Counted from the first letter of the stretch, positions 1 to 10,751 are shown. The stretch: DNA of 64,000 nucleotides from Limnohabitans sp. Jir72 (GCF_003063575.1 NZ_NESC01000001.1:558001-622000), one strand, 5' to 3'. The notes: a model not told the origin generated them from the letters alone. Program-made: numbers and translations.

Positions 1-671
1 TCTGCCGCGCCAATGGTGTGGTGCGACTCGGCGCTGTAGGGCACGACCAGCATCACATGGTCGGCCTTCTTCAGAAGTTCTTCTTTGGAGACATAAGAGG
101 CCTTGCACTCGGCCTCCAGCTCGGCACTCAGCCGCGAGCGGTTGTGGTAAATCACATCCATGCCAAAGCCATGTGCGCCGCGATGCGCAATGCCCTGCCC
201 GATGCGGCCCATGCCGATGATGCCCAGCGTCGAGCCATGCACCTCGGCCCCGGCGAACATGTCGTAGCGCCAGCTTTTCCACAAACCCGCCCGCAGGAAA
301 TGCTCGCTCTCGGCCATGCGGCGGGCAGTGGCCATGAGCAGCGCAAAACCAAAGTCAGCGGTGGTCTCGGTCAGCACATCGGGCGTGTTGGTGGCCACCA
401 CACCGGCAGCGGTCATGGCGGGCACATCAAAGTTGTTGTAGCCCACGGCCATGTTGGCCACGATGCGCAGTTGCGGATTTCGGGCCAGCACCTGGGCATT
501 GACTGGGTTGGCTCCGGTCGTCAACGCGCCCACAAAGGGCTGCAAACGCTCGGCCCACACCTCGGGCGTCCAGGACGCATCGGCCTGGTTGTCCGTCACC
601 TCAAAGTGTTCGCGCAGTTGGGCCAGCACGTCATCGAATATCGGGCAGGCCACCAAGATCTTGGGTTTCAT
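1..671 (-). CDS. D-2-hydroxyacid dehydrogenase (glyoxylate/glycerate reductase-like), 3' part truncated by window edge
   Basis: Minus-strand reading from ATG at 671 gives MKPKILVACPIFDDVLAQLREHFEV...; contains NAD-binding GxIGMGRIGQ-type motif; runs off the window start. Confidence 0.85.
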   Translation of the reverse strand, partial: MKPKILVACPIFDDVLAQLREHFEVTDNQADASWTPEVWAERLQPFVGALTTGANPVNAQVLARNPQLRIVANMAVGYNNFDVPAMTAAGVVATNTPDVLTETTADFGFALLMATARRMAESEHFLRAGLWKSWRYDMFAGAEVHGSTLGIIGMGRIGQGIAHRGAHGFGMDVIYHNRSRLSAELEAECKASYVSKEELLKKADHVMLVVPYSAESHHTIGAA

Positions 672-689
672 AGGGTCCATCTCACAGTT

Positions 690-2036
690 TCATTCCAGAA
701 TATTCAGCTTGCTCGCCCACCAAGGGGTCAGCGCAGGCAACAGGGTAAGTGTCCAAATGACCACCCAAGCCGTCAAAGGCATGAGCTGGGTCATCTGCGG
801 CAATTGCGCCACCGTCATCACGGCCAGCACCACCGGGATCACACCGGTCTCGCGCACGGCGCACAAAAATAGTTTTTCTTTCATCGAAATACCGGTAGGC
901 AGCAAAGACAACAACACCGCCACAGGTCGCGCCACCAGCATGAACAGCAAGGCCACACCCAGCCCCAAACCCGCCGTGTTGGCCAGATCAGGCAAGGCCA
1001 CAAAGGGGCCCACCATCATGAAAATGGTGGGTTTGGCCACGCTTTCGATTTTGGTTTCCATGCTGTGGATCAGCGCATGGAAAGCCTGGGAGCCCCGGTT
1101 GAAATTGCCCAGCAGCCCGGCGATGAACGCTGCCAAAAAGCCGTTGCCGTGGATCAGCTGTGCGAACATGAAGGTGACCAGCGGCCCCGCCAGCGCGATC
1201 GCAAAGTCATACACCGGCTCGTCTGCGCCCGTGGCGTGGTGCGCGCGCTTGTAGCGCTCAAAGGCGAACATGCAGGCCCAGCCCACCAGCCCAGCCACTG
1301 TGCCCCACAGGAACTGCTCACCCAACAGTGTCAGATTGGCGCTGCTGAAAAGGCCACCGGCCAGTCCCTGAACACTGTCCAGTTGGGCGCCGCCGATCAC
1401 CATCGCCGCGATCGCGGACGTGAAAATCGCGCCCACCGCATCGTTCAGCGCGCTCTCGGCCACGGCCATGTCCGACACACGGCGGTACTGGGCCTGAATG
1501 GTCAGCTGCTTGAGCGTCGGGATCAAGGCGGCTGGATCGGTCGAGCCCATGATGGCGGCCAACAGCGCTGCTGTATTGCCCTGAAGGCCCAAGGCCAGCA
1601 GCAAGGCATACGTCACGAAGAAGGTCGCCAGATAACCCACCACGGCGATCATCAGCGTGGGGTAGGCGATTTTCAGGAATTCCTGCCGGTCCACCTCATC
1701 ACCACCCGCTTTGAGGATGATGGCCGCAAGGGCGGTGCACACCACCACCGCCAGCGTCAATTGCGCCGACAGCGGCGCCAAGGCATCGTGCAACACGATG
1801 CCCACCAGCAACTGCAAGGTGAAGCTTGGAAACACCGTGCCTTCAGCCGCCTTGCTACAAGCCCAGCCAAAGCCCAGAAACAAACTCAGACACCACAGCG
1901 TCTGGGCAATGGCGGCTTCGGTGCCGCCCAAATAGGCGATGCGTTCCAGCAACACTGGCGCAACGGTGTTGACCGCCCAGGCCAGCACTGCCACCAGCAC
2001 AATCTTCAGATAACTCATGCCATTCACGCCGTTCAA
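690..2036 (-). CDS. Cation:proton antiporter (CPA family, multi-pass membrane protein)
   Basis: 448 aa hydrophobic ORF with antiporter-like '[13 protein letters not shown]' and '[12 protein letters not shown]' motifs. Confidence 0.8.
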   Translation of the reverse strand: MNGVNGMSYLKIVLVAVLAWAVNTVAPVLLERIAYLGGTEAAIAQTLWCLSLFLGFGWACSKAAEGTVFPSFTLQLLVGIVLHDALAPLSAQLTLAVVVCTALAAIILKAGGDEVDRQEFLKIAYPTLMIAVVGYLATFFVTYALLLALGLQGNTAALLAAIMGSTDPAALIPTLKQLTIQAQYRRVSDMAVAESALNDAVGAIFTSAIAAMVIGGAQLDSVQGLAGGLFSSANLTLLGEQFLWGTVAGLVGWACMFAFERYKRAHHATGADEPVYDFAIALAGPLVTFMFAQLIHGNGFLAAFIAGLLGNFNRGSQAFHALIHSMETKIESVAKPTIFMMVGPFVALPDLANTAGLGLGVALLFMLVARPVAVLLSLLPTGISMKEKLFLCAVRETGVIPVVLAVMTVAQLPQMTQLMPLTAWVVIWTLTLLPALTPWWASKLNILE

Positions 2037-3217
2037 GCCGTTTGTTCGATTTCAAACACCTGTTTCAGGTACGCCAAGTATTTTTCGTCATCGCACATCC
2101 CTTTGCCCGGTGTATCCGACAACTTGGCGACAGGCTGACCGTTGCAGCGGGTCATCTTGATGACGATCTGCAAAGGCTCGTAACCCAAATCATTGGTCAG
2201 GTTGGTGCCCACGCCAAAGGCCAGCTGACAGCGCCCACGGAACTGCTGGTACAGCTCGATGGTGCGCGGGATCGTCAGGCTGTCGCTGAAAATCAGGGTC
2301 TTTGTTTTCGGGTCCACCCGGTTGTGCTGGTAGTGGCCGATCATGCGCTCACCCCAGCTGAACGGGTCGCCGCTGTCGTGGCGCGCCCCATCGAAGAGCT
2401 TGCAAAAATACAGGTCAAAGTCGCGCAGGAAAGCGTTGAAGCCATACACATCGGACAGCGCAATGCCCAGGTCACCCCGGTACTCTTTCGCCCACGATTC
2501 AAAGGCAAAAATCTGGCTGTCCCGCAAGCGCGGACCCAGCGCCTGTGCCGCTTGCAAATACTCGTGCGCCATGGTGCCCAGAGGCGTCAAGCCCAACAAG
2601 TAGGCGTAATACACGTTGCTGGTGCCCGCAAACTGCCCTTCAGGCCCTGTGCCCAAGCGCGCTGACAACACACGCAATACCTCTTCGTGCCAGGCCCGCG
2701 AAAAGCGGCGGCGTGTGCCGTAGTCGGCGATCTTGAGGGTTTCAAGGCCTGGCACTTGCAACTGGGCGATTTTTTGGTCCACCCGGCGGCGGCCTTCCAT
2801 CAGGTCGGGCACCTTTTTCGTGTTGCGGAAGTAGACCTCGTTGACGATGGCCAGCACCGGAATTTCAAACAGGATGGTGTGCAGCCAAGGGCCCTGGATC
2901 GTGATGTCAATCTCGCCGCTGGGCAGCGCCGTGACCTGGATGTATTTTTCGTTGAGCTTGAACAGGCCCAGAAAGTCCACAAAGTCGCTCTTGATGAAGC
3001 GCAGCGAGCGCAGGTACTGCAGCTCGGACTCCTTGAAGTTCAGACTGCACAGCGAACGGATTTCCTGACGGATCTCGTTGACAAACGGGGCCAACGCCAC
3101 GCCGGGGTTGCGGCACTTGAACTTGTATTCGACCTGCGCCCCGGGAAACTGGTGCAGCACGACCTGCATCATGGTGAATTTGTACAGGTCGGTGTCGAGC
3201 AGGCTGGTGATGATCAT
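2033..3217 (-). CDS. pncB: Nicotinate phosphoribosyltransferase
   Basis: 394 aa; [37 protein letters not shown]... is characteristic of PncB. Confidence 0.95.
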   Translation of the reverse strand: MIITSLLDTDLYKFTMMQVVLHQFPGAQVEYKFKCRNPGVALAPFVNEIRQEIRSLCSLNFKESELQYLRSLRFIKSDFVDFLGLFKLNEKYIQVTALPSGEIDITIQGPWLHTILFEIPVLAIVNEVYFRNTKKVPDLMEGRRRVDQKIAQLQVPGLETLKIADYGTRRRFSRAWHEEVLRVLSARLGTGPEGQFAGTSNVYYAYLLGLTPLGTMAHEYLQAAQALGPRLRDSQIFAFESWAKEYRGDLGIALSDVYGFNAFLRDFDLYFCKLFDGARHDSGDPFSWGERMIGHYQHNRVDPKTKTLIFSDSLTIPRTIELYQQFRGRCQLAFGVGTNLTNDLGYEPLQIVIKMTRCNGQPVAKLSDTPGKGMCDDEKYLAYLKQVFEIEQTA

Positions 3218-3278
3218 GTGTTGTCTCTGGCGGCTTGTGTCCGCTCGGGGTATGGCTCAGTGTAAGTGATGGCCGGGT

Positions 3279-3923
3279 TCAAGGCAGCAGGCCCAGCCGC
3301 CCACTGGCCAGCACCAGCACACGGTCCGCCCGATCGGCCAGGATGTTGTTTTGCTCGGCCACCAGCATGGTCACGCCCTCTTGGGCCAACTGCAGCAGCG
3401 CATCGCGCATGGCCGCCACCAGCACCGGGGCAATGCCCTCGCACGGCTCGTCCAGCAGCAACAAGCGGGGGCCGGTCATCAGGGTGCGGGCCAGGGCCAG
3501 CATTTGCTGCTCGCCGCCACTCATCTGACTGGCGGGGCGTTGCAACATGGGTTCGAGCTGCGGGAACAAAGCCAGCACCCGCTGCAAGCGCGCTGCGAGG
3601 CTGCCCTGCCCCTCGGTTTGCGCGGCGATCCACAAATTGTCTTGCACCGACAGGCTGGTGAACAACCGCCGGTCTTCCGCCACAAAGCCCAGCCCGGCAC
3701 GCGCACGGCGGTGGGCAGGCCAGGCCTGAATGGCCTGCCCGTCCCAAACGATGCGGCCCTGCACGCGCGGACCGATGCCGATGAGCGATTGCAGCAAGGT
3801 GGATTTGCCTGCGCCGTTGAGCCCTTGCAGCACCACGAGTTCGCCCTCGCCCACTTGCAGGCTGACGTCAAACAGCGCCTGCGCGTGGCCCCACCAGGCG
3901 TTCAGGCCTTCAACCGTGAGCAT
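3279..3923 (-). CDS. Branched-chain amino acid-type ABC transporter ATP-binding protein (LivF-like)
   Basis: Walker A GLNGAGKST, signature SGGEQQMLALARTL, Walker B LLLLDEP; adjacent to LivG-like and permease genes. Confidence 0.9.
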   Translation of the reverse strand: MLTVEGLNAWWGHAQALFDVSLQVGEGELVVLQGLNGAGKSTLLQSLIGIGPRVQGRIVWDGQAIQAWPAHRRARAGLGFVAEDRRLFTSLSVQDNLWIAAQTEGQGSLAARLQRVLALFPQLEPMLQRPASQMSGGEQQMLALARTLMTGPRLLLLDEPCEGIAPVLVAAMRDALLQLAQEGVTMLVAEQNNILADRADRVLVLASGRLGLLP

Positions 3924-4731
3924 CGCGTGCCCCTTTCATGTCGGAATGCATACCCAGAGACATGTCGAAATCAAGCCCCAGGTAACGCTCGCGCACCTGC
4001 GGGTCTTGCGCCACCGCCTCGGGCGTGCCATCGGCCACCAGCCGCCCTTGCATGAGCACCAGCACCCGGTCAGCCACGCCAAAAACGGCGTCCATATTGT
4101 GTTCGGTATACAGCACCGTGACGCCGCCGCTGGCCACCTGACGCACCAGCGCCATCATGGCGGCGCGCTCGGCGGGGGCCAGTCCGGCAGCGGGTTCGTC
4201 GAGCAACAAAATGCGCTCCCCCGTCTCTGACAGACCCGCCAGCGCCATGGCCAACTCCAGCCGCTTTTTGGCACCGTAGGGCAAATCGGCCACCACGGCT
4301 TGGGCTTGATCGCCCAAGCCCACTTGGGCCAAAGCCTGCAGGGCCTGCGCCGCATGACGGCCCGCCAAGCGGTCCCACCACGACAGGCGCTCGCGTGACA
4401 GAACCAGCTGCAAGTTTTGCTGCACGGTGAGCGCTTCAAAGGTTTGCGCCACCTGAAAGGTGCGGGCCATGCCCTGCGCCTGACGCTGGGCAGGTGGCAG
4501 GCCGGTCACGTCCTGACCACGCCAGACCACGTGGCCACTGCCGGGCGTTTGCTGCCCTGCCAAGCAAGCAAAGCAGGTGGACTTGCCCGCGCCGTTGGGC
4601 CCGATCAAGGCCACGCACTGGCCAGGCAGCACCTCAAAGCTCACGCCGTCGAGCGCTTTGACGCCGCCGTAATGGCGCAGCAGGTCTTGAACGATGAGGC
4701 TCATGCAGGCCTCCGGCGGGCCAGCCACCAA
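3910..4731 (-). CDS. Branched-chain amino acid-type ABC transporter ATP-binding protein (LivG-like)
   Basis: Walker A GPNGAGKST, Walker B ILLLDEPAAGL, LivG-like C-terminal extension; the ORF may start at an internal M. Confidence 0.88.
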   Translation of the reverse strand: MVAGPPEACMSLIVQDLLRHYGGVKALDGVSFEVLPGQCVALIGPNGAGKSTCFACLAGQQTPGSGHVVWRGQDVTGLPPAQRQAQGMARTFQVAQTFEALTVQQNLQLVLSRERLSWWDRLAGRHAAQALQALAQVGLGDQAQAVVADLPYGAKKRLELAMALAGLSETGERILLLDEPAAGLAPAERAAMMALVRQVASGGVTVLYTEHNMDAVFGVADRVLVLMQGRLVADGTPEAVAQDPQVRERYLGLDFDMSLGMHSDMKGARDAHG

Positions 4732-6557
4732 GACTGCAAACCGCCCAGCACGCCGTTGGGCGAGAGCACCATGACCGCCATGATCACCAGGCCCAACACG
4801 CCACGCCAGTATTCAAGACCTTGGCCCAATTCGGCCCCGCCCCACACCAGCAAGGCGCTGCCCACCAGCGCACCCCACAGCTGGTGCACGCCGCCAAGCA
4901 AGATCACCAGCAGCGCATCGACCGAGGTGCCCACGCTGGCCACCGACGGGAACACCGCCCCCTTGATGGCGGCCCACAAGCCACCGGCCAACCCGGCCAA
5001 AGCCGCGCTGAGCACAAACACCTGATACCGCAGACGGTTGACCGGCAAGCCACTGGCCGCCGCCCTGAGCGGCGCATCGCGCAAGGCCTGCAAAGCCGCG
5101 CCCCGGCTGGACACGCTCCAGCGGCCCAGCATGCCCACTGCCGCCAGCACGCCCGCCAAGAGCACGGCGTCAAACACCGCACGGGATTCGGGGGCGATGA
5201 GGGTCAGCCCAATCAAGCCGTTGTCCCCGCCCGTCAGGCCCACCCACTGGCTGGCCCCAGCCCAAATGACTTGCGCCAGCGCCAGCGACAACATGGCCAG
5301 GTACACCCCGCTCATGCGCACCAGCACAAGCCCAAACACCGCCGCCACCGCAACCGCCAAAGCCATGCCAGCGGCCAGCGCGGGCAGCAACATCCAGCCC
5401 CACTGCAAATGCACCAGCGCCGCGCCATAAGCGCCCAGCGCAAAAAAGGCCGCATGGCCAAAGCTCACCAGCCCCCCCAGCGCCATCATCACTTGCAAAC
5501 TCAAACCCAGCAGCAGCATGACCAGCAGGTCTTCCGTCAGGCTGCGGCTGTAGTCGCCCTGCCCCAAAGCCCACCACAGCACGCCCGCCACCATCAACGG
5601 CACAAACCAGCGGGCCCAGCCTTGCGGGGCGACTGAAAAAACAGGCACCGCCTCGCGCTGCGTGGCTGCCACAGCCGCGCCACCCAGGCCTTGCGGCCGC
5701 CAAACCAGCACCACGGCCATGGTCACAAACACCAGCACCAGCGTGGCTTGCGGCACCCAGGCCACACCCAGCGCGTGGATCACGCCAATCAGCACCGCCG
5801 CCGCAAAGGCCCCGCCCACGCTGCCCAGGCCGCCCGTGACCACGACCACAAAGGTCTCAACCACCACGCTCACGTCCATCTGCAAATTGGCAGGCTCACG
5901 CGGCAGCTGCAAAGCGCCGGCCAGCCCCGCCAGCGCACAACCGAGCATGACCACGCCCAACATCAGGGGCGCAGGGCTCACGCCCAAGGCATCGAGCATG
6001 TCTTTGTCTTGTGTGGCCGCTTTGACCTGCTTGCCCCACAGTGTGCGGGTCAGCAGCAGATGGAGACCCCACCAGACCAGGGGCCCCAGCGCCAGCGTGA
6101 AAAGTTGCCAGGTCGGGAAATACGCCTCGCCCAAAGCCACCGCCCCCTTGAGGCCCGGAAAGCGCGGGGCAAAAACTTCGTCAGGCCCGAAAAACCAGCG
6201 CATCGCGTCGTGCAGCGCCAAGGTCAGGCCAAAGGTGGCCACCAATTGGTACAGCTCAGGGGCCTGGCGCATGCGGCGCAGCAAGGTGAATTCGGCCAGC
6301 GCACCGACCAGCGCCGCCACTGCGGCCCCCAGCAGCATGGCCCCGGCGTAACCCAGCGCAGAATCGCCCAAGGCAGGCCACCAGCGGCTCACCGCATAGG
6401 CCGACACCAGCGCGCCCAGCATGAAGAAGCTGCCGTGCGCGAAGTTCACGATGCGGGTGACGCCAAAGATCAGCGTCAGCCCCGAGGCCATCAAGAACAA
6501 GGTGGTGGCGTAGCTCAGCCCGTTGAGCAACTGAAGCGCAAAACTGTCCAGACCCAA
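4701..6557 (-). CDS. Fused LivH-LivM ABC transporter permease
   Basis: 618 aa; N-terminal half LivH-like (LLNGLSYATTLFLMASGLTLIFGVTRIVNFAHGSFFMLGA), C-terminal half LivM-like (GLVSFGHAAFFALGAYGAAL). Confidence 0.88.
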   Translation of the reverse strand: MGLDSFALQLLNGLSYATTLFLMASGLTLIFGVTRIVNFAHGSFFMLGALVSAYAVSRWWPALGDSALGYAGAMLLGAAVAALVGALAEFTLLRRMRQAPELYQLVATFGLTLALHDAMRWFFGPDEVFAPRFPGLKGAVALGEAYFPTWQLFTLALGPLVWWGLHLLLTRTLWGKQVKAATQDKDMLDALGVSPAPLMLGVVMLGCALAGLAGALQLPREPANLQMDVSVVVETFVVVVTGGLGSVGGAFAAAVLIGVIHALGVAWVPQATLVLVFVTMAVVLVWRPQGLGGAAVAATQREAVPVFSVAPQGWARWFVPLMVAGVLWWALGQGDYSRSLTEDLLVMLLLGLSLQVMMALGGLVSFGHAAFFALGAYGAALVHLQWGWMLLPALAAGMALAVAVAAVFGLVLVRMSGVYLAMLSLALAQVIWAGASQWVGLTGGDNGLIGLTLIAPESRAVFDAVLLAGVLAAVGMLGRWSVSSRGAALQALRDAPLRAAASGLPVNRLRYQVFVLSAALAGLAGGLWAAIKGAVFPSVASVGTSVDALLVILLGGVHQLWGALVGSALLVWGGAELGQGLEYWRGVLGLVIMAVMVLSPNGVLGGLQSWWLARRRPA

Positions 6558-6586
6558 GCCAGCCCCTTTGTGCTCAGACGATCAAC

Positions 6587-7324
6587 TTATTCCACCCAGT
6601 GGGTGAAATCCTGCGCTTTCACGCGCGTGGTCTGGAAGGTGTTGACCAGCGCCGCCTCGTCGGCATAGCCCAGCGCCATGCCGCAGACCACCATCTCGTT
6701 TTCACCCGCGCCGACATGGGGCAAGATGATTTTGCTGAAGTTGTTCCAGGCCGCTTGCGGGCAGGTGTGCAGGCCCCGCGCACGGGCGGCCAGCATGATG
6801 CTTTGCAAGAACATGCCGTAGTCCAGCAAGCTGCCCCGGCCCATGACTTTGTCGATGGTGAAGACCAGGCCCACGGGCGCGTCAAAGAATCGGAAATTCT
6901 GCTGGTGCTGCGCGTGCATGCGGTCTTTGTCGCCCTTGCCGATGCCCAACACGCCATACAGACCAAAACCGCACTCGCGGCGGCGGTCGATGTAGGGGCT
7001 GACCCATTTTTCGGGGTAGTAGTCGTACACCTCGGCGTACTCGGCGGCCAAGGCCGGGTTGGCGCTGATGGCGTCGTGTGCGGCGCAGGTTTTGGCCACC
7101 AGTTCATCGCGCTTGGTGCCCTGCAAGACATAGACTTTCCAGGGCTGGGTGTTGGTGCCGCTGGGCGCACGGGCCGAGACTTGCAAGACTTCTTCGAGCA
7201 CGCTGCGCTCCACCGCCTGCGGCAAAAAAGCGCGGGCCGAAAACCGGCTCAGGATGGCGGTGTCCACGCTGGCCGGATCGCTCACGCGGGCGCTGACTTG
7301 TTGGTCGATGTGGGGGATGCTCAT
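6587..7324 (-). CDS. Nitroreductase family protein
   Basis: MSIPHIDQQVSARVSDPASVDTAILSRFSARAFLPQAVERSVLEEVLQVSARAPSGTNTQPWKVYVL...; start chosen inside the longer ORF because of the thioesterase gene upstream. Confidence 0.88.
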   Translation of the reverse strand: MSIPHIDQQVSARVSDPASVDTAILSRFSARAFLPQAVERSVLEEVLQVSARAPSGTNTQPWKVYVLQGTKRDELVAKTCAAHDAISANPALAAEYAEVYDYYPEKWVSPYIDRRRECGFGLYGVLGIGKGDKDRMHAQHQQNFRFFDAPVGLVFTIDKVMGRGSLLDYGMFLQSIMLAARARGLHTCPQAAWNNFSKIILPHVGAGENEMVVCGMALGYADEAALVNTFQTTRVKAQDFTHWVE

Positions 7325-7761
7325 GTCAAAGTCTCCAGATAAGCTTTCAATGCGGGGGGCAAGGGCACGGGGCGGCGGGTTTCGCGGTCCACGTACACGT
7401 GTACAAAATGGCCTTTGGCGGCGCACAGGGGCTCGTCCTGGGCGAACAAGCCCACTTCGTAGCGAACGCTCGAAGTGCCCAACTTGGCCACGCGGATGCC
7501 GGCATCGATGGTTTGCGGAAAGGCCAGCGGCGCAAAGTAATTGCACTGGGTCTCGATGACCAGGCCAATGGTGCTGCCGCCGTGGATGTCGAGCACGCCT
7601 TTTTCGATCAAGGTCGCATTCACAGCGGTGTCGAACCAGCTGTAGTACACGACGTTGTTCACATGCCCATAGACGTCGTTGTCCATCCAGCGGGTGGTGA
7701 TCTCGCGAAATGCCTTGTAGGCGTCTCGACCTTCGGCTTGGGGTTTTGCAGGCGTGTTCAT
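7321..7761 (-). CDS. Acyl-CoA thioesterase (hotdog fold, YbgC/FadM-like)
   Basis: MNTPAKPQAEGRDAYKAFREITTRWMDNDVYGHVNNVVYYSWFDTAVN: typical 4HBT motif (DxDxYGHVNN). Confidence 0.88.
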   Translation of the reverse strand: MNTPAKPQAEGRDAYKAFREITTRWMDNDVYGHVNNVVYYSWFDTAVNATLIEKGVLDIHGGSTIGLVIETQCNYFAPLAFPQTIDAGIRVAKLGTSSVRYEVGLFAQDEPLCAAKGHFVHVYVDRETRRPVPLPPALKAYLETLT

Positions 7762-8696
7762 CGCCTGAGATTGTGCCAGCGTTGCCAACGCACCCAATGG
7801 TCGAAAGCCACGCCCCAAGTCTGCGTTTGCACCTGCACCGTGGTCTCAATGTCGTGCCCATAGCCGCCGCCCATGCACATGACCACAGGCAGGCGTCGCT
7901 GCCAGACCCAATCCATGACCACCCGGTCGCGCGCTTGCATGCCGTCAGCGGTCAATTTCAGGCGCCCCAGACGGTCGCCCTCGTGCGGATCGGCGCCTGC
8001 CAAGTAAATCACCAAGTGTGGGTCAAAACGGTCCTGCAGGGTTTGCAGGGCTTGGTGCAGCGCCGCCAGATAAGGCTCATCGGTGCAACCGTCCGGCAAG
8101 CCCACATCCAGATCGCTGGGCTCCTTGCGAAACGGAAAATTCTTCTCGCCGTGCAACGACAAGGTGAAGACACTCGGGTCGTGGGCAAAAATGGCGGCGG
8201 TCCCGTTGCCTTGGTGCACATCCAGATCGATCACCGCCACATTCATCTTCTGGCGCTGAAGCCGCCAGGCCTCGGTCTGCATGAGCCGGGCGGTGACGGC
8301 GATGTCGTTGAACACACAAAAGCCGCTGCCCTTGTCGGCATAGGCATGGTGGGTGCCCCCGGCCAAGTTGCCCGCCACGCCCTGCACCAAGGCATCACGG
8401 GCGGCGGCCACACTGGCCCCCACCGAGCGTCTGGCCCGCTCGGCCATGGCCGGGCTCCACGGAAAGCCAATCTCCCGCTGGATGACGGGGTCCAGGCTGC
8501 CCGTGGCCACGCCCTGGATGTATGCCGGGGTGTGCACCAGCGCCAGCTCGCCGTCGCTGGCCGCAGGGGCCTCGCGCATCTGCACACCGGTCAGCTCTTG
8601 CGTCAGACGGTCACGCAGACGGCTGTACTTGCGCATCGGAAAGCGGTGGCCTTCGGGCAAAGGCAAGACGAAATGGTCGGCGTAATAAGCGTGCAT
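7758..8696 (-). CDS. Histone deacetylase family (acetylpolyamine amidohydrolase-like) protein
   Basis: GGTHHAYADKGSGFCVFNDIAVTA...VAVIDLDVHQGNGTAAIF motifs of bacterial class II HDAC-like proteins. Confidence 0.92.
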   Translation of the reverse strand: MHAYYADHFVLPLPEGHRFPMRKYSRLRDRLTQELTGVQMREAPAASDGELALVHTPAYIQGVATGSLDPVIQREIGFPWSPAMAERARRSVGASVAAARDALVQGVAGNLAGGTHHAYADKGSGFCVFNDIAVTARLMQTEAWRLQRQKMNVAVIDLDVHQGNGTAAIFAHDPSVFTLSLHGEKNFPFRKEPSDLDVGLPDGCTDEPYLAALHQALQTLQDRFDPHLVIYLAGADPHEGDRLGRLKLTADGMQARDRVVMDWVWQRRLPVVMCMGGGYGHDIETTVQVQTQTWGVAFDHWVRWQRWHNLRR

Positions 8697-8815
8697 GAGA
8701 GCGTGCAGGGGAGCCTAACTGTGCAAAGCGCCATTCTAGAAAACGCTCTCTAAACTTCGCGCCAGACGGTCTGTACCCCTTGCAAAGCCACGGGCAAACC
8801 CTAAAATCGAAACCA

Positions 8816-8833
8816 TGCTGCACTGCAACAAAG
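8816..8833 (+). promoter_or_regulatory. Candidate PhaR-type operator upstream of phasin gene
   Basis: TGCTGCACTGCAACAAAG, containing TGCnnTGCA-like dyad, about 65 nt upstream of the phasin ATG. Confidence 0.4.
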
Positions 8834-8897
8834 TTGTACGGCCCCGGCCAGTTACGGCGCAGTCTTCTTGAACCACACTTTTTATCTGGAGATTCTC

Positions 8898-9428
8898 ATG
8901 ATGACCGCTGAACAAATCGTCGCCTCACACAAAGCCAATGTGGAAACCCTGTTTGGCTTGACCGCCAAAGCCTTTGAAGGCGTGGAAAAACTGGTCGAAC
9001 TGAACCTGACCGCCGCCAAAGCCGCTTTGGACGAGTCCTCCAGCAACACCCAAGCCGCTCTGAGCGTGAAAGACGCCCAAGAGTTGGTGGCCATGCAAGC
9101 CAACTTGTTCCAGCCTTTGGCTGAAAAGGCCGCTGCTTACAGCCGTCACCTGTACGACATCGCTTCCGGCACCGGTGGCGAATTCACCAAGGCTTTCGAA
9201 GCCCAAGCGGCTGCGGCTCAAAAGCAGTTTTCTACTCTGGTCGACAGCGCTGCGCAAAACGCACCTGCCGGTTCGGAGCAAGCCGTGGCCATGATGAAGG
9301 GTGCCGTGACTGCAGCCAACACCGCTTTCGAATCCGTGCAAAAAGCCGTCAAGCAAGCCACCGACATGGCCGAGTCCAATTTGGCTGCCGTCTCGGCTGC
9401 TGCACCCAAAGCTGGCAAGAAGAAGTGA
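8898..9428 (+). CDS. phaP: Phasin family protein (PHA granule-associated)
   Basis: [46 protein letters not shown]... typical phasin_2. Confidence 0.93.
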   Translation: MMTAEQIVASHKANVETLFGLTAKAFEGVEKLVELNLTAAKAALDESSSNTQAALSVKDAQELVAMQANLFQPLAEKAAAYSRHLYDIASGTGGEFTKAFEAQAAAAQKQFSTLVDSAAQNAPAGSEQAVAMMKGAVTAANTAFESVQKAVKQATDMAESNLAAVSAAAPKAGKKK

Positions 9429-9525
9429 TTTTCACAGGCGGCGGGTTTTGCAAGGACCTGCCCCCTGAATTTGCAAGTTGTCTCCTCGGATCCTTTCGAA
9501 TTTCATCTGAAACAGGGATCCCTTT

Positions 9526-9556
9526 AAGGGCTGATCGTCAGGTCAGCCCTTTTTTA
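9526..9556 (+). terminator. Rho-independent terminator after phasin gene
   Basis: AAGGGCTGA-tcgtcagg-TCAGCCCTT followed by TTTT. Confidence 0.85.
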
Positions 9557-9640
9557 TCTGCAGTTTTCTTCTTCCCATTTCTGCCCAGCAATAAGAATTG
9601 ATGACACCGCCAGTGCAATGAGGCTGTACACACCGCAGAC

Positions 9641-10120
9641 TTATTGCAGCGGCTCTTTCAGCGCATCCGGCACAGGCAACGGCAAAACATCAATGCCCTC
9701 GTCAAGCAAGGCTTCGGTCTCTTCGCGAGTGGCTTGTCCACGGATGTTGCGTTCTTCGCGCTCGCCGTAATGGATCTTGCGGGCCTCTTCAGCAAACTTG
9801 TTGCCCACGTCTTCGGTGTTGGCCATCACATGGCGCACCATGTGCATCAGGGCGGCCTGCATTTGCACCACGGGGCTAGCGTCTGCGGGCGCTACTTCAG
9901 CGGCGGGCACCACAGCAGGCACATCGGTTGCGGGTTTCAAAGGCGTTGTGCCGTGGCCCAGGTTCAGGCGAGGTGCGGACAGCATTTTGGTGATCTCGCT
10001 GTCATTGCACATCGGGCACGTGACCAGTCCCTGAGCCCGCTGCGCATCGTAATCGTCTTGGGAGCCGAACCAGCCTTCGAAGCTGTGGCCCTGACGACAC
10101 TGGAGGTCAAGGACTTTCAT
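9641..10120 (-). CDS. DUF1178 family protein
   Basis: MKVLDLQCRQGHSFEGWFGSQDDYDAQRAQGLVTCPMCNDSEITKMLSAPRLN: DUF1178 N-terminal zinc-ribbon-like signature. Confidence 0.9.
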   Translation of the reverse strand: MKVLDLQCRQGHSFEGWFGSQDDYDAQRAQGLVTCPMCNDSEITKMLSAPRLNLGHGTTPLKPATDVPAVVPAAEVAPADASPVVQMQAALMHMVRHVMANTEDVGNKFAEEARKIHYGEREERNIRGQATREETEALLDEGIDVLPLPVPDALKEPLQ

Positions 10121-10130
10121 GTCAATGCGT

Positions 10131-10718
10131 TCAGGTGGCGCTTTGCCAAGTCAATGGCCAAGCACCGGAGAGCACATTTTGCAGCCAAAGCACCCCGGTC
10201 AGGGTTTTGGCATCGGTCACCAGACCTTGTTGGCACCAAGCCATCAGTTCATCAGGGGTGGCGGTGAAGACATCCAGAAACTCTCCCGAGTCGAGTTGCC
10301 GCTCCCCCAAGGTGAGGTCTCGCGCAAACCATATCTCGATCACTTCGGTCGAATAGGCGATCACGGGGTGCAAGACACCTGCCTTGGCCCATTCGCGGGC
10401 GCGGTAGCCGGTTTCTTCCATCAGCTCACGCCGGGCGCACACCCAGGGGTCTTCACCGGCATCGAGCTTGCCTGCAGGGAACTCGATCATCACCTGCGCC
10501 ACCGGGTAGCGGTATTGCCGCTCCAGCACCAAACGGATCTGCCCGTCGGGCAGTTGCAGCATCGGGATCACCATCACCGCGCCGGGGTGAACCACGTATT
10601 CACGGGTGGCCAGGCTGTGGTTGGGCAGACGCACCGTGTCGCGAAAAGCGTGCAGAAAGTTTCCACGCAACAGCTCTTGCTGTGACACGCGGTGCTCAAT
10701 CAGATGATCGTCAGACAT
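10131..10718 (-). CDS. NUDIX hydrolase (ADP-ribose pyrophosphatase-like)
   Basis: Nudix box-like GKLDAGEDPWVCARRELMEETGYRA. Confidence 0.9.
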   Translation of the reverse strand: MSDDHLIEHRVSQQELLRGNFLHAFRDTVRLPNHSLATREYVVHPGAVMVIPMLQLPDGQIRLVLERQYRYPVAQVMIEFPAGKLDAGEDPWVCARRELMEETGYRAREWAKAGVLHPVIAYSTEVIEIWFARDLTLGERQLDSGEFLDVFTATPDELMAWCQQGLVTDAKTLTGVLWLQNVLSGAWPLTWQSAT

Positions 10719-10751
10719 GAGGGGAACCCAGGAAAGGGACCGAAGCCGCGC

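Noticed and set aside
6587-7861. 424-aa ORF suggesting a fusion upstream of the nitroreductase
   Set aside because: The extra N-terminus is the thioesterase gene read out of frame; the nitroreductase starts at 7324.
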